Position numbers and translations under genes: made by a program. 64,000 bases of DNA from Paenibacillus pabuli. Its GTDB lineage: Bacteria > Bacillota > Bacilli > Paenibacillales > Paenibacillaceae. Within the stretch, counting starts at the first letter, position 1. Each line of letters begins with the position of its first letter. The stretch is taken from NCBI RefSeq assembly GCF_023101145.1, contig NZ_CP073714.1:2418001-2482000 (forward strand). The letters are read 5' to 3'. Below, piece by piece: positions 8,236 to 16,274 of this stretch. The notes beneath the pieces were generated by a model, which saw nothing but the letters and a program-made list of their open reading frames with translations, had not been told where the DNA came from and ran no database searches.

Positions 8236-9300
8236 ATGAGCTATAATGATCGTCTGATTCAGGCCAGCTTCAAACAGCAGGTGGACCGTGTTCCCGTGTG
8301 GTACATGCGTCAGGCTGGGCGTTATGATCCTGAATATCGCAAGATTAAGGAAAAGTATTCTTTGCTCGAAATTTGCCGTCAACCTGAGCTAGCAGCTGAA
8401 GTTACACTCATGCCGGTACGTAAACTCGGTGTGGATGCGGCTATTTTGTATTCCGATATTATGAATCCGGTTGCTTCCCTCGGTATAGATTTTGATATTG
8501 TTAAAAATATTGGACCTGTGATAGACAATCCAATCCGCACGGCGGCAGATGTGGATCGTTTGCGTCCGATTGATGTTGAAGGAGATCTGTCTCATATACT
8601 GGAGACGATCCGAATTCTGGACAAGGAACTGAATGTACCCCTGATTACATTTGCCGGTGCACCGTTTACCATCGCCAGCTATTTGATTGAAGGCCGACCT
8701 TCCAAAGGGTACATACGAACCAAAACGATGATGTACAGTGAACCGGAAATGTGGCATAAATTGATGCAAAAACTCGGTGATATGGTGATTACATATGTCC
8801 GTGCACACATTGCGAACGGCGGCAAGGCATTCCAGCTGTTTGACAGCTGGGTAGGCGCGCTTTCACCAAATGATTTTAGAACGTATGTGTTGCCGACGAT
8901 TACTCGTATCTTTACCGAATTATCGGATTTGAATGTACCGAAAATTTATTTCCCGGGTGTGGCTTCTGGTGAATTGCTGCCAACCCTGCATGATCTGCAA
9001 GCTGATGTGATTGGGCTGGACTGGAGGGTGTCGATCTCCGAGGGACGGAAACGACTGGGCGGAAAATTTGCTGTGCAAGGAAACCTGGACCCTTATGTGC
9101 TGACTGCACCGATGGATCTGATCAAGCAGCATGCCAAATTGATTATTGACGAAGGTATCAGGGAGCCGGGGTATATTTTCAACCTGGGACACGGATTATT
9201 CCCTGAAGCATCTTTGGATAAATTAAGAGAACTCACGGCGTATATTCATGAATATTCTGCTGACGCATTGAAGACTGGGGTGACGGTTACTAATGACTAA
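8236..9300 (+). CDS. hemE: Uroporphyrinogen III decarboxylase
   Basis: This enzyme removes four acetate carboxyls from uroporphyrinogen III to give coproporphyrinogen III. The N-terminal signature PVWYMRQAGRYDPEYR (residues ~18-35) holds the arginines that hold the substrate, followed by SDIMNP. FAGAPFTIASYLIEG and the FNLGHG region near residue 320 complete the family pattern. At 354 residues the length is normal. The ATG at 8236 is set by GGAGG at 8223-8227. It is the first gene of hemE-hemH-hemY, the same order as in B. subtilis, and its last eight bases overlap hemH, which suggests translational coupling. Confidence 0.97.
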   Translation: MSYNDRLIQASFKQQVDRVPVWYMRQAGRYDPEYRKIKEKYSLLEICRQPELAAEVTLMPVRKLGVDAAILYSDIMNPVASLGIDFDIVKNIGPVIDNPIRTAADVDRLRPIDVEGDLSHILETIRILDKELNVPLITFAGAPFTIASYLIEGRPSKGYIRTKTMMYSEPEMWHKLMQKLGDMVITYVRAHIANGGKAFQLFDSWVGALSPNDFRTYVLPTITRIFTELSDLNVPKIYFPGVASGELLPTLHDLQADVIGLDWRVSISEGRKRLGGKFAVQGNLDPYVLTAPMDLIKQHAKLIIDEGIREPGYIFNLGHGLFPEASLDKLRELTAYIHEYSADALKTGVTVTND

Positions 9301-10243
9301 TACAGTAGGTGTACTGGTGATGTCGTATGGCACACCTGAGAACATGGAAAGTATTGAAGCGTATTACACTCATATCCGGAGAGGCCGTCCGCCTGAACCG
9401 GAACAACTTAAGGAACTGACCGACCGTTATGAAGCGATCGTTGGGGGGGTATTCCCTCTACGGGAAAACACGGATAATCAGGTTAAGGCTCTTCAGGAGA
9501 CGTTAAACAGGGATGAACGTTCCAATGAGGTTGAATTCATTTGTTATCAAGGGCTGAAGCATGCGTATCCGTTCATTGAGGATGGCGTGGAACAGATGGC
9601 GAAGGATGGAATTCAGACCGCAATAGGTATCGTGCTTGCACCGCATTTCTCTACAATGAGTGTAGGCAGCTACATCAACCGTGCTCGCGAGAAAGCGGAA
9701 GAACTGGGCATTCAGATGTCCTTTATTGAGAGTTATCACCTGCATCCGAAGTTGATTCAGGCTCTATCCACACGTGTTAGCGCCAAATTGGATGAGTTCG
9801 AGGAAGCGGGAGCCAAGCGTGGGGATGTACGGGTATTGTTCAGTGCACACAGCCTGCCAGCGCGAATTGTAGATATCGGTGATCCATATCCGCAGCAACT
9901 GCTGGAGACTTCGGAAGTTATTGCTTCCCGTCTAGGAATTTCGAACTGGCAGTTCACGTGGCAAAGTGCGGGGCGGACGGCGGAGCCATGGCTGGGTCCT
10001 GATATTCTGGACACGCTTCAGGATCTTGCTCGGGAGCAGGTTGAGGATGTGCTTGTAGCACCGATTGGATTCGTATCGGATCATCTGGAAGTACTTTATG
10101 ATCTTGATATTGAAGCAAAAGCGATTGCCAAAGAGATCGACATGCGCCTCATGCGTATCGATTCTCTCAATAGCGACCCGCTTTACATGGAAACGTTAAG
10201 TGACGTCATTATTGGCCAGTGGCAGCAAGGAACGGATGTGTAA
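9293..10243 (+). CDS. hemH: Coproporphyrin III ferrochelatase
   Basis: This enzyme inserts iron into the macrocycle. In Gram-positive bacteria with the coproporphyrin-dependent route it works on coproporphyrin III, so the current name is CpfC. Motifs are VGVLVMSYGTP at the N terminus, FSAHSLPARI with the invariant histidine, and GFVSDHLEVLYDLD with the catalytic glutamate. The length of 316 residues fits the monomeric Bacillus enzyme without an iron-sulfur cluster. It starts inside the end of hemE (ATGACTAA overlap), and its stop TAA shares one base with the hemY start. The assignment to the coproporphyrin route rests on the neighbouring HemY type and on taxonomy. Confidence 0.95.
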   Translation: MTNTVGVLVMSYGTPENMESIEAYYTHIRRGRPPEPEQLKELTDRYEAIVGGVFPLRENTDNQVKALQETLNRDERSNEVEFICYQGLKHAYPFIEDGVEQMAKDGIQTAIGIVLAPHFSTMSVGSYINRAREKAEELGIQMSFIESYHLHPKLIQALSTRVSAKLDEFEEAGAKRGDVRVLFSAHSLPARIVDIGDPYPQQLLETSEVIASRLGISNWQFTWQSAGRTAEPWLGPDILDTLQDLAREQVEDVLVAPIGFVSDHLEVLYDLDIEAKAIAKEIDMRLMRIDSLNSDPLYMETLSDVIIGQWQQGTDV

Positions 10244-11667
10244 TGGAAGACCATAAGCGTCGTGTTGTTGTTGTCGGCGGAGGTCTGACCGGCCTGAGCG
10301 CGGCATTTTATATCCGGAAACATTACAGGGAAGCCGGGATTGAACCTGCAATTACATTGGTTGAGAAGAGTTCTTCCATGGGTGGCATGATTGAGACGCT
10401 GCACCGGGATGGGTTCGTTATTGAGAAGGGGCCAGATTCATTCCTTGCTCGCAAAACGGCGATGATTGACTTGGCTAAAGAGCTGGAAATCGATCATGAG
10501 CTGGTCAGCCAGAATCCGGAATCCAAAAAAACGTATATCATGCAGCGTGGCAAGTTACATCCCATGCCGGCAGGACTCGTGCTGGGAATTCCAACGGAGT
10601 TGAGACCATTTCTAAAAAGTGGTCTTGTATCTCCGGCAGGCAAGCTGCGGGCATTAATGGATTTTGTCATCCCTCCCCGTCGCACAACGGAGGATGAATC
10701 GCTCGGTTACATGATTGAGCGCCGTCTTGGCGCGGAAGTGCTTGAAAACCTGACTGAGCCATTGCTTGCGGGCATCTACGCAGGGGATATGCGGCGATTG
10801 AGTCTTCAGGCAACCTTCCCGCAATTCGGCGAAGTGGAGCGGGATTACGGCAGTTTGATCCGGGGAATGATGACTGGCCGCAAACCGGCTGAGACCCATA
10901 CGGGAACGAAGAGAAGTGCTTTTCTGAACTTCCGTCAGGGCTTGCAGAGCCTAATTCACGCGCTTGTACATGAGTTGCAGGACGTGGATCAACGACTGAA
11001 CACTTCCGTGCAATCCTTGGAGGTTCAGACTGGTGATTCGGCCAGATATAGCATTCAACTGAATAACGGAGAGTATCTTGAAGCAGATGATGTAGTCATT
11101 ACTGTACCTACGTATGTTGCATCCGAACTGCTGCAACCGCACGTGGATACAGCGGCTCTGGATGCAATTAATTACGTATCGGTAGCGAATGTGGTGCTGG
11201 CTTTTGAGAAAAAAGATATCGAACATGTATTTGATGGATCTGGTTTCCTCGTTCCGCGTAAGGAAGGCCGCAATATTACAGCGTGTACTTGGACATCAAC
11301 CAAGTGGCTTCACACGAGCCCGGACGACAAAGTACTGCTTCGTTGTTATGTTGGCCGTTCGGGAGACGAACAGAATGTGGAACTGCCGGATGATGTACTG
11401 ACGGATCTGGTGCTTAAGGACTTGCGTGAAACGATGGGCGTAGAGGCGGTTCCGATCTTCTCGGAAATTACCCGGCTTCGCAAATCCATGCCGCAGTATC
11501 CGGTAGGTCATCTGCAGCACATTGCAGCACTCCGGGAGGAGCTTGACAGCAAATTGCCGGGGGTATACATCGCGGGCGCCGGTTATGAAGGTGTGGGGTT
11601 GCCTGACTGTATTAAACAGGCGAAGGAAATGTCAGTTCAAGCGACACAGCGAATTACTGCATCATAA
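10243..11667 (+). CDS. hemY: Coproporphyrinogen III oxidase (HemY/CgoX type)
   Basis: This FAD enzyme oxidises coproporphyrinogen III to coproporphyrin III in the Gram-positive route; it was historically called protoporphyrinogen oxidase. The dinucleotide motif GGGLTGLSAAFYI lies at the N terminus, EKGPDSFLARK near residue 70, and the C-terminal FAD segment YIAGAGYEGVGLPDCI near 445. The ATG at 10243 overlaps the hemH stop by one base (TAATG). A longer in-frame start at 10219 would lie inside hemH and is not supported. It closes the operon, with a terminator ten bases downstream. Confidence 0.94.
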   Translation: MEDHKRRVVVVGGGLTGLSAAFYIRKHYREAGIEPAITLVEKSSSMGGMIETLHRDGFVIEKGPDSFLARKTAMIDLAKELEIDHELVSQNPESKKTYIMQRGKLHPMPAGLVLGIPTELRPFLKSGLVSPAGKLRALMDFVIPPRRTTEDESLGYMIERRLGAEVLENLTEPLLAGIYAGDMRRLSLQATFPQFGEVERDYGSLIRGMMTGRKPAETHTGTKRSAFLNFRQGLQSLIHALVHELQDVDQRLNTSVQSLEVQTGDSARYSIQLNNGEYLEADDVVITVPTYVASELLQPHVDTAALDAINYVSVANVVLAFEKKDIEHVFDGSGFLVPRKEGRNITACTWTSTKWLHTSPDDKVLLRCYVGRSGDEQNVELPDDVLTDLVLKDLRETMGVEAVPIFSEITRLRKSMPQYPVGHLQHIAALREELDSKLPGVYIAGAGYEGVGLPDCIKQAKEMSVQATQRITAS

Positions 11668-11677
11668 TGAAGGACAT

Positions 11678-11725
11678 GGCTGTCTCAATCGTAGAGTTTT
11701 CTACAAGGGAGACGGCCTTTTTTAT
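11678..11725 (+). terminator. Terminator of the hemEHY operon
   Basis: The arms GGCTGTCTC and GAGACGGCC (with one G-T pair) pair around an inner hairpin and are followed by a run of T. Confidence 0.8.
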
Positions 11726-11852
11726 ACTAATGAAGTGAGAAATAAAGGGAGAAGTGGTACTCTTCAATGCTTGCAGTTCCAAGGAATGATGGAAATCCAG
11801 AATATGCCTGATATAATATGATAAGGATTGCTGTGAAGAAGAGGAGCTGCCT

Positions 11853-13262
11853 ATGTATCCCCCAAGATCAAAACGAAGTGTACAGAAGAAAAAACAAAAA
11901 CGTACCCGCAGCCGCCGGATTTGGATCGTTAATTTGGTACTGCTTGCGGCAATTGGACTCGTCGGCATCTATTATGCAGTGGGCATGCAGGATCAGCAAG
12001 CAGATCCGACGGTGACAGAAACGGCTGTGAATCAGGAACCTGCGGATGAAGAGGGGCCTCAAGGCGGTGATCAGGTAAGTTCACCTGAAACGGATTCGGA
12101 GGCTGGTCATAGTTCGGATGAAGGGTCGGTGGATTCCGTTGAGCAGGCAACTGAAAATTCCGGCGGTAAGTCGGGTGAGGAAAAGCCTGATGCTGCAGGC
12201 TCCAAGGCAAATGGAAAGACAGATACAGGAACGAAAAAACCGACGGATACTCCCGCTTCTTCCGGCTCAAAGGAGAGCGAGGGTGACGGTATTGGGACGA
12301 CAGAGCAATCTAACCCGGCGAAAAATGTAACCATCAACTTTGTTGGGGACATCCAGTTTTCGGGTAAAGTGGCTGAGTTATTGGATAAAAACGGTTATGA
12401 TTATCCTTTTGCAAAGCTCGGCAACTTGTTCAAGGAAGATGATCTGACGATCGGCAACCTTGAAACCCCCGTTACCCTTGGCGGAACTGGTGCAGCAGAC
12501 AAAACCTATGTATACAAATCTTCGCCAAAGGCGCTCAAAGCGATGGCTTCAGCTGGTTTTGATGCGGTTAATTTGGCCAATAATCATATTCTGGATCAGG
12601 GCGTTGAAGGTTTGGTCGACACACTGACGTATCTCAAGGAATATGGTATTGCTTATACTGGGGCAGGCATGAACGAAAATGAGGCCTATGCACCTGCTTA
12701 TCTGGAGCGCAAAGGCATGAAGATTGCACTGCTAGGATTCAGTCGGGTAGTGCCTGAAACAAGCTGGAAAGCGGAAGGAAATCGGGCAGGTGTTGCCGAA
12801 GCTTACAATTCCACAGGTGCGGTAAAGGCGATTCAGGAAGCCCGTCAAAAGGCTGAGCTGGTCATCGTTGTTGCACACTGGGGAGAGGAGCGGGTCAGCA
12901 CACCGAATAATGATCAGACTCGCCTGGCACATGAATTTGTAGATGCTGGAGCCGATCTGGTTATAGGCGGGCATCCCCATGTCTTGCAAGGGGTGGAGTA
13001 CTATAAAGGCAAATGGATTGCATACAGTACAGGCAATTTTATTTTCTCGAGATCAACAACAGAGGAAACGTGGAAAACAGCGATTTTTCAGGCGAACTGT
13101 AGTAAGGATGCCAAATGCAGCATGAAGGTTATCCCTTATGAGGCAGGGTTGGGTCAAGCCATTCCGATGCTGGATGAAGCCAACAAACTGCTGCTGGAGC
13201 AGATGACACAGCTCTCGCCAGGTATTCGTTTTGATGCGAAGGGATTCGCATCGCCAAGTTAA
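11853..13262 (+). CDS. Membrane-anchored CapA/PgsA-like metallophosphatase
   Basis: This 469-residue protein belongs to the CapA family (poly-gamma-glutamate capsule protein, calcineurin-like fold). A basic N terminus is followed by one membrane segment (~24-45) and a low-complexity linker rich in Gly, Ser, Glu and Lys (~46-155). The CapA domain then begins at INFVGDIQFSGKV. Metal-ligand motifs in order are VGDIQ, GNLETP, ANNHILDQG, HWGEE and GGHPHVLQG. The domain would face outward on a flexible stalk. There are no capB or capC partners nearby, so a general envelope or phosphoesterase role is as likely as capsule synthesis. A TGATATAAT extended -10 lies at 11809-11817. Confidence 0.88.
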   Translation: MYPPRSKRSVQKKKQKRTRSRRIWIVNLVLLAAIGLVGIYYAVGMQDQQADPTVTETAVNQEPADEEGPQGGDQVSSPETDSEAGHSSDEGSVDSVEQATENSGGKSGEEKPDAAGSKANGKTDTGTKKPTDTPASSGSKESEGDGIGTTEQSNPAKNVTINFVGDIQFSGKVAELLDKNGYDYPFAKLGNLFKEDDLTIGNLETPVTLGGTGAADKTYVYKSSPKALKAMASAGFDAVNLANNHILDQGVEGLVDTLTYLKEYGIAYTGAGMNENEAYAPAYLERKGMKIALLGFSRVVPETSWKAEGNRAGVAEAYNSTGAVKAIQEARQKAELVIVVAHWGEERVSTPNNDQTRLAHEFVDAGADLVIGGHPHVLQGVEYYKGKWIAYSTGNFIFSRSTTEETWKTAIFQANCSKDAKCSMKVIPYEAGLGQAIPMLDEANKLLLEQMTQLSPGIRFDAKGFASPS

Positions 13263-13293
13263 AAAGCATTTTATTTATTTAGGAGGGGATGAA

Positions 13294-14046
13294 ATGAACA
13301 ACCTTTGTGTAGCGCACCGTGGATTTTCGTCCATTGCACCGGAAAATACGATGGCAGCATTTCTGCTTGCCATGGAACGGCCTGAAGTTCAGTGGATGGA
13401 GCTGGATGTACAGTTATCGCGTGATGGTGTGCCGGTAGTTATACATGACTTTACTTTTGACCGGACTACGAATGGAAAAGGACTCGTTCGGGAGACGGAC
13501 TGGTCAGAAATACAGCAGCTTGATGCGGGTGCATGGAAGGGAAAAGCCTACAAGGGCGAGCGAGTTCCTGCTCTTAGTGAGGTGTTGGATCGTTGCTGTG
13601 GCAAAGTGCGATTGAATATTGAACTTAAAACGCAAGGAAATATGTATCCCGGCCTTCCGGCAGCAGTCATTCATGAGGTAAGGAAAAGACATATGCAGCA
13701 TGATGTGGTCATCACTTCGTTTGAACCTGAGGCACTGGTTGAGGTGAAGAAACTGGCTCCGGAGTTCAAAACGGGGTTGATTATTGATGCGCGTCCAGGT
13801 GATCTGGCAGCAGTGCTGCGGCAGATGAATTGCAGTTTTCTTTCCATCGGATACACCAATGTGGACAAATCGCTGATGCGCGAGATGCGTAATGAAGGCA
13901 TTCAGGTCATGGCCTGGACAGTCGATGACAAAGTCATTATGAAAAGGCTCGCTGCGATTGATCCGGAACTGATGTTATGTACAAATCGGCCTGATGTGTG
14001 GGAACAGGCTTTTCAGGAAACGAGCAGCCGATTTTTCAGACCGTAA
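13294..14046 (+). CDS. Glycerophosphodiester phosphodiesterase, cytosolic
   Basis: This enzyme hydrolyses deacylated phospholipids to glycerol-3-phosphate and an alcohol. The GDPD signature is complete: H8-R9, E36 and D38 in ELDVQLSRDG, H51 in VIHD, and E in LNIELKT. There is no signal peptide, so it acts in the cytosol, and its 250 residues fit the short UgpQ/YhdW-type enzymes. The ATG at 13294 is chosen because AGGAGGGG lies just before it; the longer frame from 13231 overlaps capA and has no such site. It follows the CapA-like gene by 31 bases and may be read with it. Confidence 0.92.
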   Translation: MNNLCVAHRGFSSIAPENTMAAFLLAMERPEVQWMELDVQLSRDGVPVVIHDFTFDRTTNGKGLVRETDWSEIQQLDAGAWKGKAYKGERVPALSEVLDRCCGKVRLNIELKTQGNMYPGLPAAVIHEVRKRHMQHDVVITSFEPEALVEVKKLAPEFKTGLIIDARPGDLAAVLRQMNCSFLSIGYTNVDKSLMREMRNEGIQVMAWTVDDKVIMKRLAAIDPELMLCTNRPDVWEQAFQETSSRFFRP

Positions 14047-14151
14047 ACTTTAATTTATACAATAGCGCAAATATGATATGTACTTATATAATAAAAAGAT
14101 GAACATGCTCCATATACGCTAATGAATCCGATAAAGGTGGTCGTAACATCG

Positions 14152-14787
14152 ATGCTGACAAACATTCGCAATGTATACTGTGTAGGACGAAATTATAAAC
14201 TTCATGCAGAAGAATTGGGTAACGCGGTTCCGGATGAACCGATGATCTTTATGAAACCTTCCCATGCGGTTGTGCCCTTGAATAGTGAAACGCTGCAATT
14301 GCCTGCGACAAAGGGCGAGGTTCATTATGAGGCTGAACTGGTCATTCAAATCGGGCGGGATTATGAGCCGGGTATGGCTGTGGATGAGTTGGTTGACGCG
14401 TATGCGTTTGGCATTGATTTTACATTACGTGACGTACAGACGGTTATTAAGAAAAAGGGCCATCCATGGACAGCAGCCAAAGGGTTTAAGAACTCTGCTC
14501 CGGTTACTGCATTCCAGCCATTTCCGGGGGCCCAGGCTCTTCTTGAGAAAGATTTTACACTCACCAAGAACGGTGCCGAGGTCCAACGTGGCAATATTCG
14601 TAACATGATTTTCAGTCTACAGGACATTGTGGATTATGTAGGCCATCATTACGGACTGGGACCTGGAGATATTATCTTTACAGGTACACCAGAAGGGGTT
14701 GGACCAACGGCAGCAGGAGATGTGCTTGAACTGGCCTGGGGCGGCGAATTCTTGGGCAAATGCACGATTGCAGCAGCAGTTCAGTAA
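14152..14787 (+). CDS. Fumarylacetoacetate hydrolase-family protein
   Basis: This is an FAH-superfamily enzyme acting on 2-oxo acids or enols, in the group of 5-carboxymethyl-2-hydroxymuconate isomerases, acylpyruvases and oxaloacetate decarboxylases or tautomerases. VGRNY and FMKP begin the fold. The metal-binding ExE pair is E60 and E62 in HYEAELV, and an aspartate follows in FGIDFTLRD. IIFTGTPEGVG near residue 180 is typical. The ATG at 14152 (protein starting MLTNIRNV) is preferred since AAAGGTGG lies 11 bases before it; the ATG at 14122 is also in frame. The substrate cannot be fixed. YisK of B. subtilis is a likely relative. Confidence 0.88.
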   Translation: MLTNIRNVYCVGRNYKLHAEELGNAVPDEPMIFMKPSHAVVPLNSETLQLPATKGEVHYEAELVIQIGRDYEPGMAVDELVDAYAFGIDFTLRDVQTVIKKKGHPWTAAKGFKNSAPVTAFQPFPGAQALLEKDFTLTKNGAEVQRGNIRNMIFSLQDIVDYVGHHYGLGPGDIIFTGTPEGVGPTAAGDVLELAWGGEFLGKCTIAAAVQ

Positions 14788-14838
14788 GTATCATGCATCA
14801 TCAATCTGCTTACTTAGAGTAAATATGAAACAGATAAA

Positions 14839-14861
14839 GGGGCGTTTCGACGCTCCTTTTT
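14839..14861 (+). terminator. Terminator of the FAH-family gene
   Basis: A six-base stem GGGGCG/CGCTCC with a six-base loop is followed by five T. Confidence 0.7.
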
Positions 14862-14906
14862 GGCGTGCTCTCATTCTCTGCAATAGTACATGTGAAGACT
14901 TTTCGT

Positions 14907-15314
14907 TTACGCGAAGCTGTATGCTGTATTGGCACTCTCCGTGACCAACTCTTCCAGTTCACTGCTTTGCACTGCGTGCTGCTCCGCGCTAATACTTCCA
15001 CTTGCGAGTCGTTGATCTAATTGCTCCTTGAGCTGCCTTATTTGCAATGCGACAACCTGGTTGAAGTCACCAGCGTTCTCATCTGCAATCATCCTCAGTG
15101 ATTTACCCGCGTACAGATTCTGAACCAAGTCGTCTTCCGACTTTTGATTCAGAGCACTCAGCAACTCATCTCCGCTCTCGTCTTTGGTATCTATGTTAAC
15201 GATGGACCATTTCGTCAAAGGTATAGGCGATATCGCTGATCTGCCCCAGGCTGTTCCTGCGAAAGACATGGTGACAATCATTGTTCCGACAATGATTACG
15301 CGCTTCATATTCAT
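14907..15314 (-). CDS. Small secreted helical protein of unknown function
   Basis: This 135-residue protein has a signal peptide (MNMKRVIIVG start, cleavage near residue 25) and a mostly helical mature part. The segment AGKSLRMIADENAGD followed by LDQRLASGSISAEQ resembles the repeat pattern of Bacillales secreted proteins. Those carry a GKSLADIA-like turn and a LDxxVxxGxIT segment (YckD/DUF2680-like). That is a resemblance by eye only. The start at 15314 is set by TGAGGATG eight bases upstream; the frame can extend to 15329 without a site. It is convergent with the FAH gene and has no obvious partner. Confidence 0.7.
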   Translation of the reverse strand: MNMKRVIIVGTMIVTMSFAGTAWGRSAISPIPLTKWSIVNIDTKDESGDELLSALNQKSEDDLVQNLYAGKSLRMIADENAGDFNQVVALQIRQLKEQLDQRLASGSISAEQHAVQSSELEELVTESANTAYSFA

Positions 15315-15481
15315 ATGTGTCATCCTCATTTCTATAGTTAAGTACGAACCGAATCGTAGCTGGTTTGATGTAACGCTCTGAGGATAGTGTAAACGGGAAA
15401 GCTGAAGTGAAACTTAAAACCGGATAAGTAATCTAAATATGAGGGACATCGAGCGAGCAGAAAACAAATTCAAATTCACAC

Positions 15482-15509
15482 TTGACAGGTTGGGTTAGTG
15501 GGTTATATG
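15482..15509 (+). promoter_or_regulatory. Promoter upstream of marR
   Basis: A perfect TTGACA (15482-15487) is followed after 16 bases by TATATG (15504-15509). Confidence 0.6.
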
Positions 15510-15517
15510 ATGAACTC

Positions 15518-15556
15518 AATTATTTTAACACTAATTAAATGAACAGTGAAATAATT
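15518..15556. promoter_or_regulatory. Inverted repeat, candidate MarR operator
   Basis: AATTATTT...CACT pairs with AGTG...AAATAATT around a 12-base centre, with a three-base bulge. It covers the expected transcription start of the 15482 promoter and contains the smaller palindrome TTAACACTAATTAA. Confidence 0.45.
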
Positions 15557-15584
15557 TGAACTGAAGCGAGCTGATTGGACCACC

Positions 15585-15633
15585 AAAGGCTCCCGGGACT
15601 ACTCCACTATGGAATGTCCGCGGGAGCCTTTTT
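15585..15633 (+). terminator. Terminator-like hairpin in front of marR
   Basis: AAAGGCTCCCG pairs with CGGGAGCCTTT and six T follow. It ends only 37 bases before the marR start, so transcripts from 15482 must read through it to reach the gene. Confidence 0.75.
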
Positions 15634-15670
15634 TCGTATTTGCTGCCGTTCAGTTAGACAGGAGGATGAA

Positions 15671-16228
15671 ATGAACGATAACGACTGGGAAGCGTTGGAA
15701 AAGGCAGATTGGTTGTTTCGTAAAATGGTCAGACGGTTCGTGAAAGAACGAGATCGCATATCGGTAGAGGGGGTCAGTCTACCAGGCATGCTCATCCTGC
15801 ACAAAATCATTCGTGAAGGGGAACAGCGGCTGGGGGATTTGGCCGAACAACTGGATTTCACTTCAGGTGCCATTACAGCTTTAACAGACAAGTTGGAGAA
15901 AAAGGGGCTTACGATCCGCAGGCGCAAGGAAGATGACCGCCGGACGGTTCTGCTGGACATTACTGCAAGTGGACGGGAGATGTTTGCGCGGAACAGCAAT
16001 ATCGGTGCCCGATGTATCACGCTTCTGTTTGAGGGATTTACGACGGAGGAACTGGAGCAGCAAAGCCAATTTTATGAGCGGGTGATAGCGAATCTGGAGG
16101 GGTTCTCGGATACGCTGCTGGAATTGGCAGAGAACAATGGGAGACAGAAAAACGATCCATCCACCGAAAGTGACCCTGAACAGAAGCAGAGAGAAAATAC
16201 CGGAAAGAGCAGCTATCTCAGTTATTAA
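15671..16228 (+). CDS. MarR-family transcription regulator
   Basis: This is a winged-helix dimeric regulator of 185 residues. The recognition region LGDLAEQLDFTSGAITALTD and the wing RRKEDDRRTVLLDIT are typical of MarR proteins, followed by the C-terminal dimer helix. The last ~30 residues are hydrophilic and extend past the usual end. The ATG at 15671 follows AGGAGG by five bases. It lies directly before the aryl-sulfate sulfotransferase gene (46 bases), so it probably controls the sulfotransferase and importer genes, and itself through the repeat at 15518. The ligand is unknown; a phenolic sulfate would fit the neighbours. Confidence 0.9.
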   Translation: MNDNDWEALEKADWLFRKMVRRFVKERDRISVEGVSLPGMLILHKIIREGEQRLGDLAEQLDFTSGAITALTDKLEKKGLTIRRRKEDDRRTVLLDITASGREMFARNSNIGARCITLLFEGFTTEELEQQSQFYERVIANLEGFSDTLLELAENNGRQKNDPSTESDPEQKQRENTGKSSYLSY

Positions 16229-16274
16229 CGATTGATCCGATGTTAAAACCAACAATCCAAGGGAGAGATGATCA

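Larger units (their letters stand above)
15315..15670. other. Leader region of the marR gene
   Basis: There is no protein gene here. The last two thirds carry a promoter (15482), an inverted repeat (15518-15556) and a terminator-like hairpin (15585-15633) before the MarR start. In the first ~150 bases no clear signal was seen. Confidence 0.6.

Noticed and set aside
15585-15633. T-box or other riboswitch before marR
   Set aside because: No AGGGTGGNACCGCG-like T-box element and no known riboswitch core; only a promoter, inverted repeat and terminator are visible.
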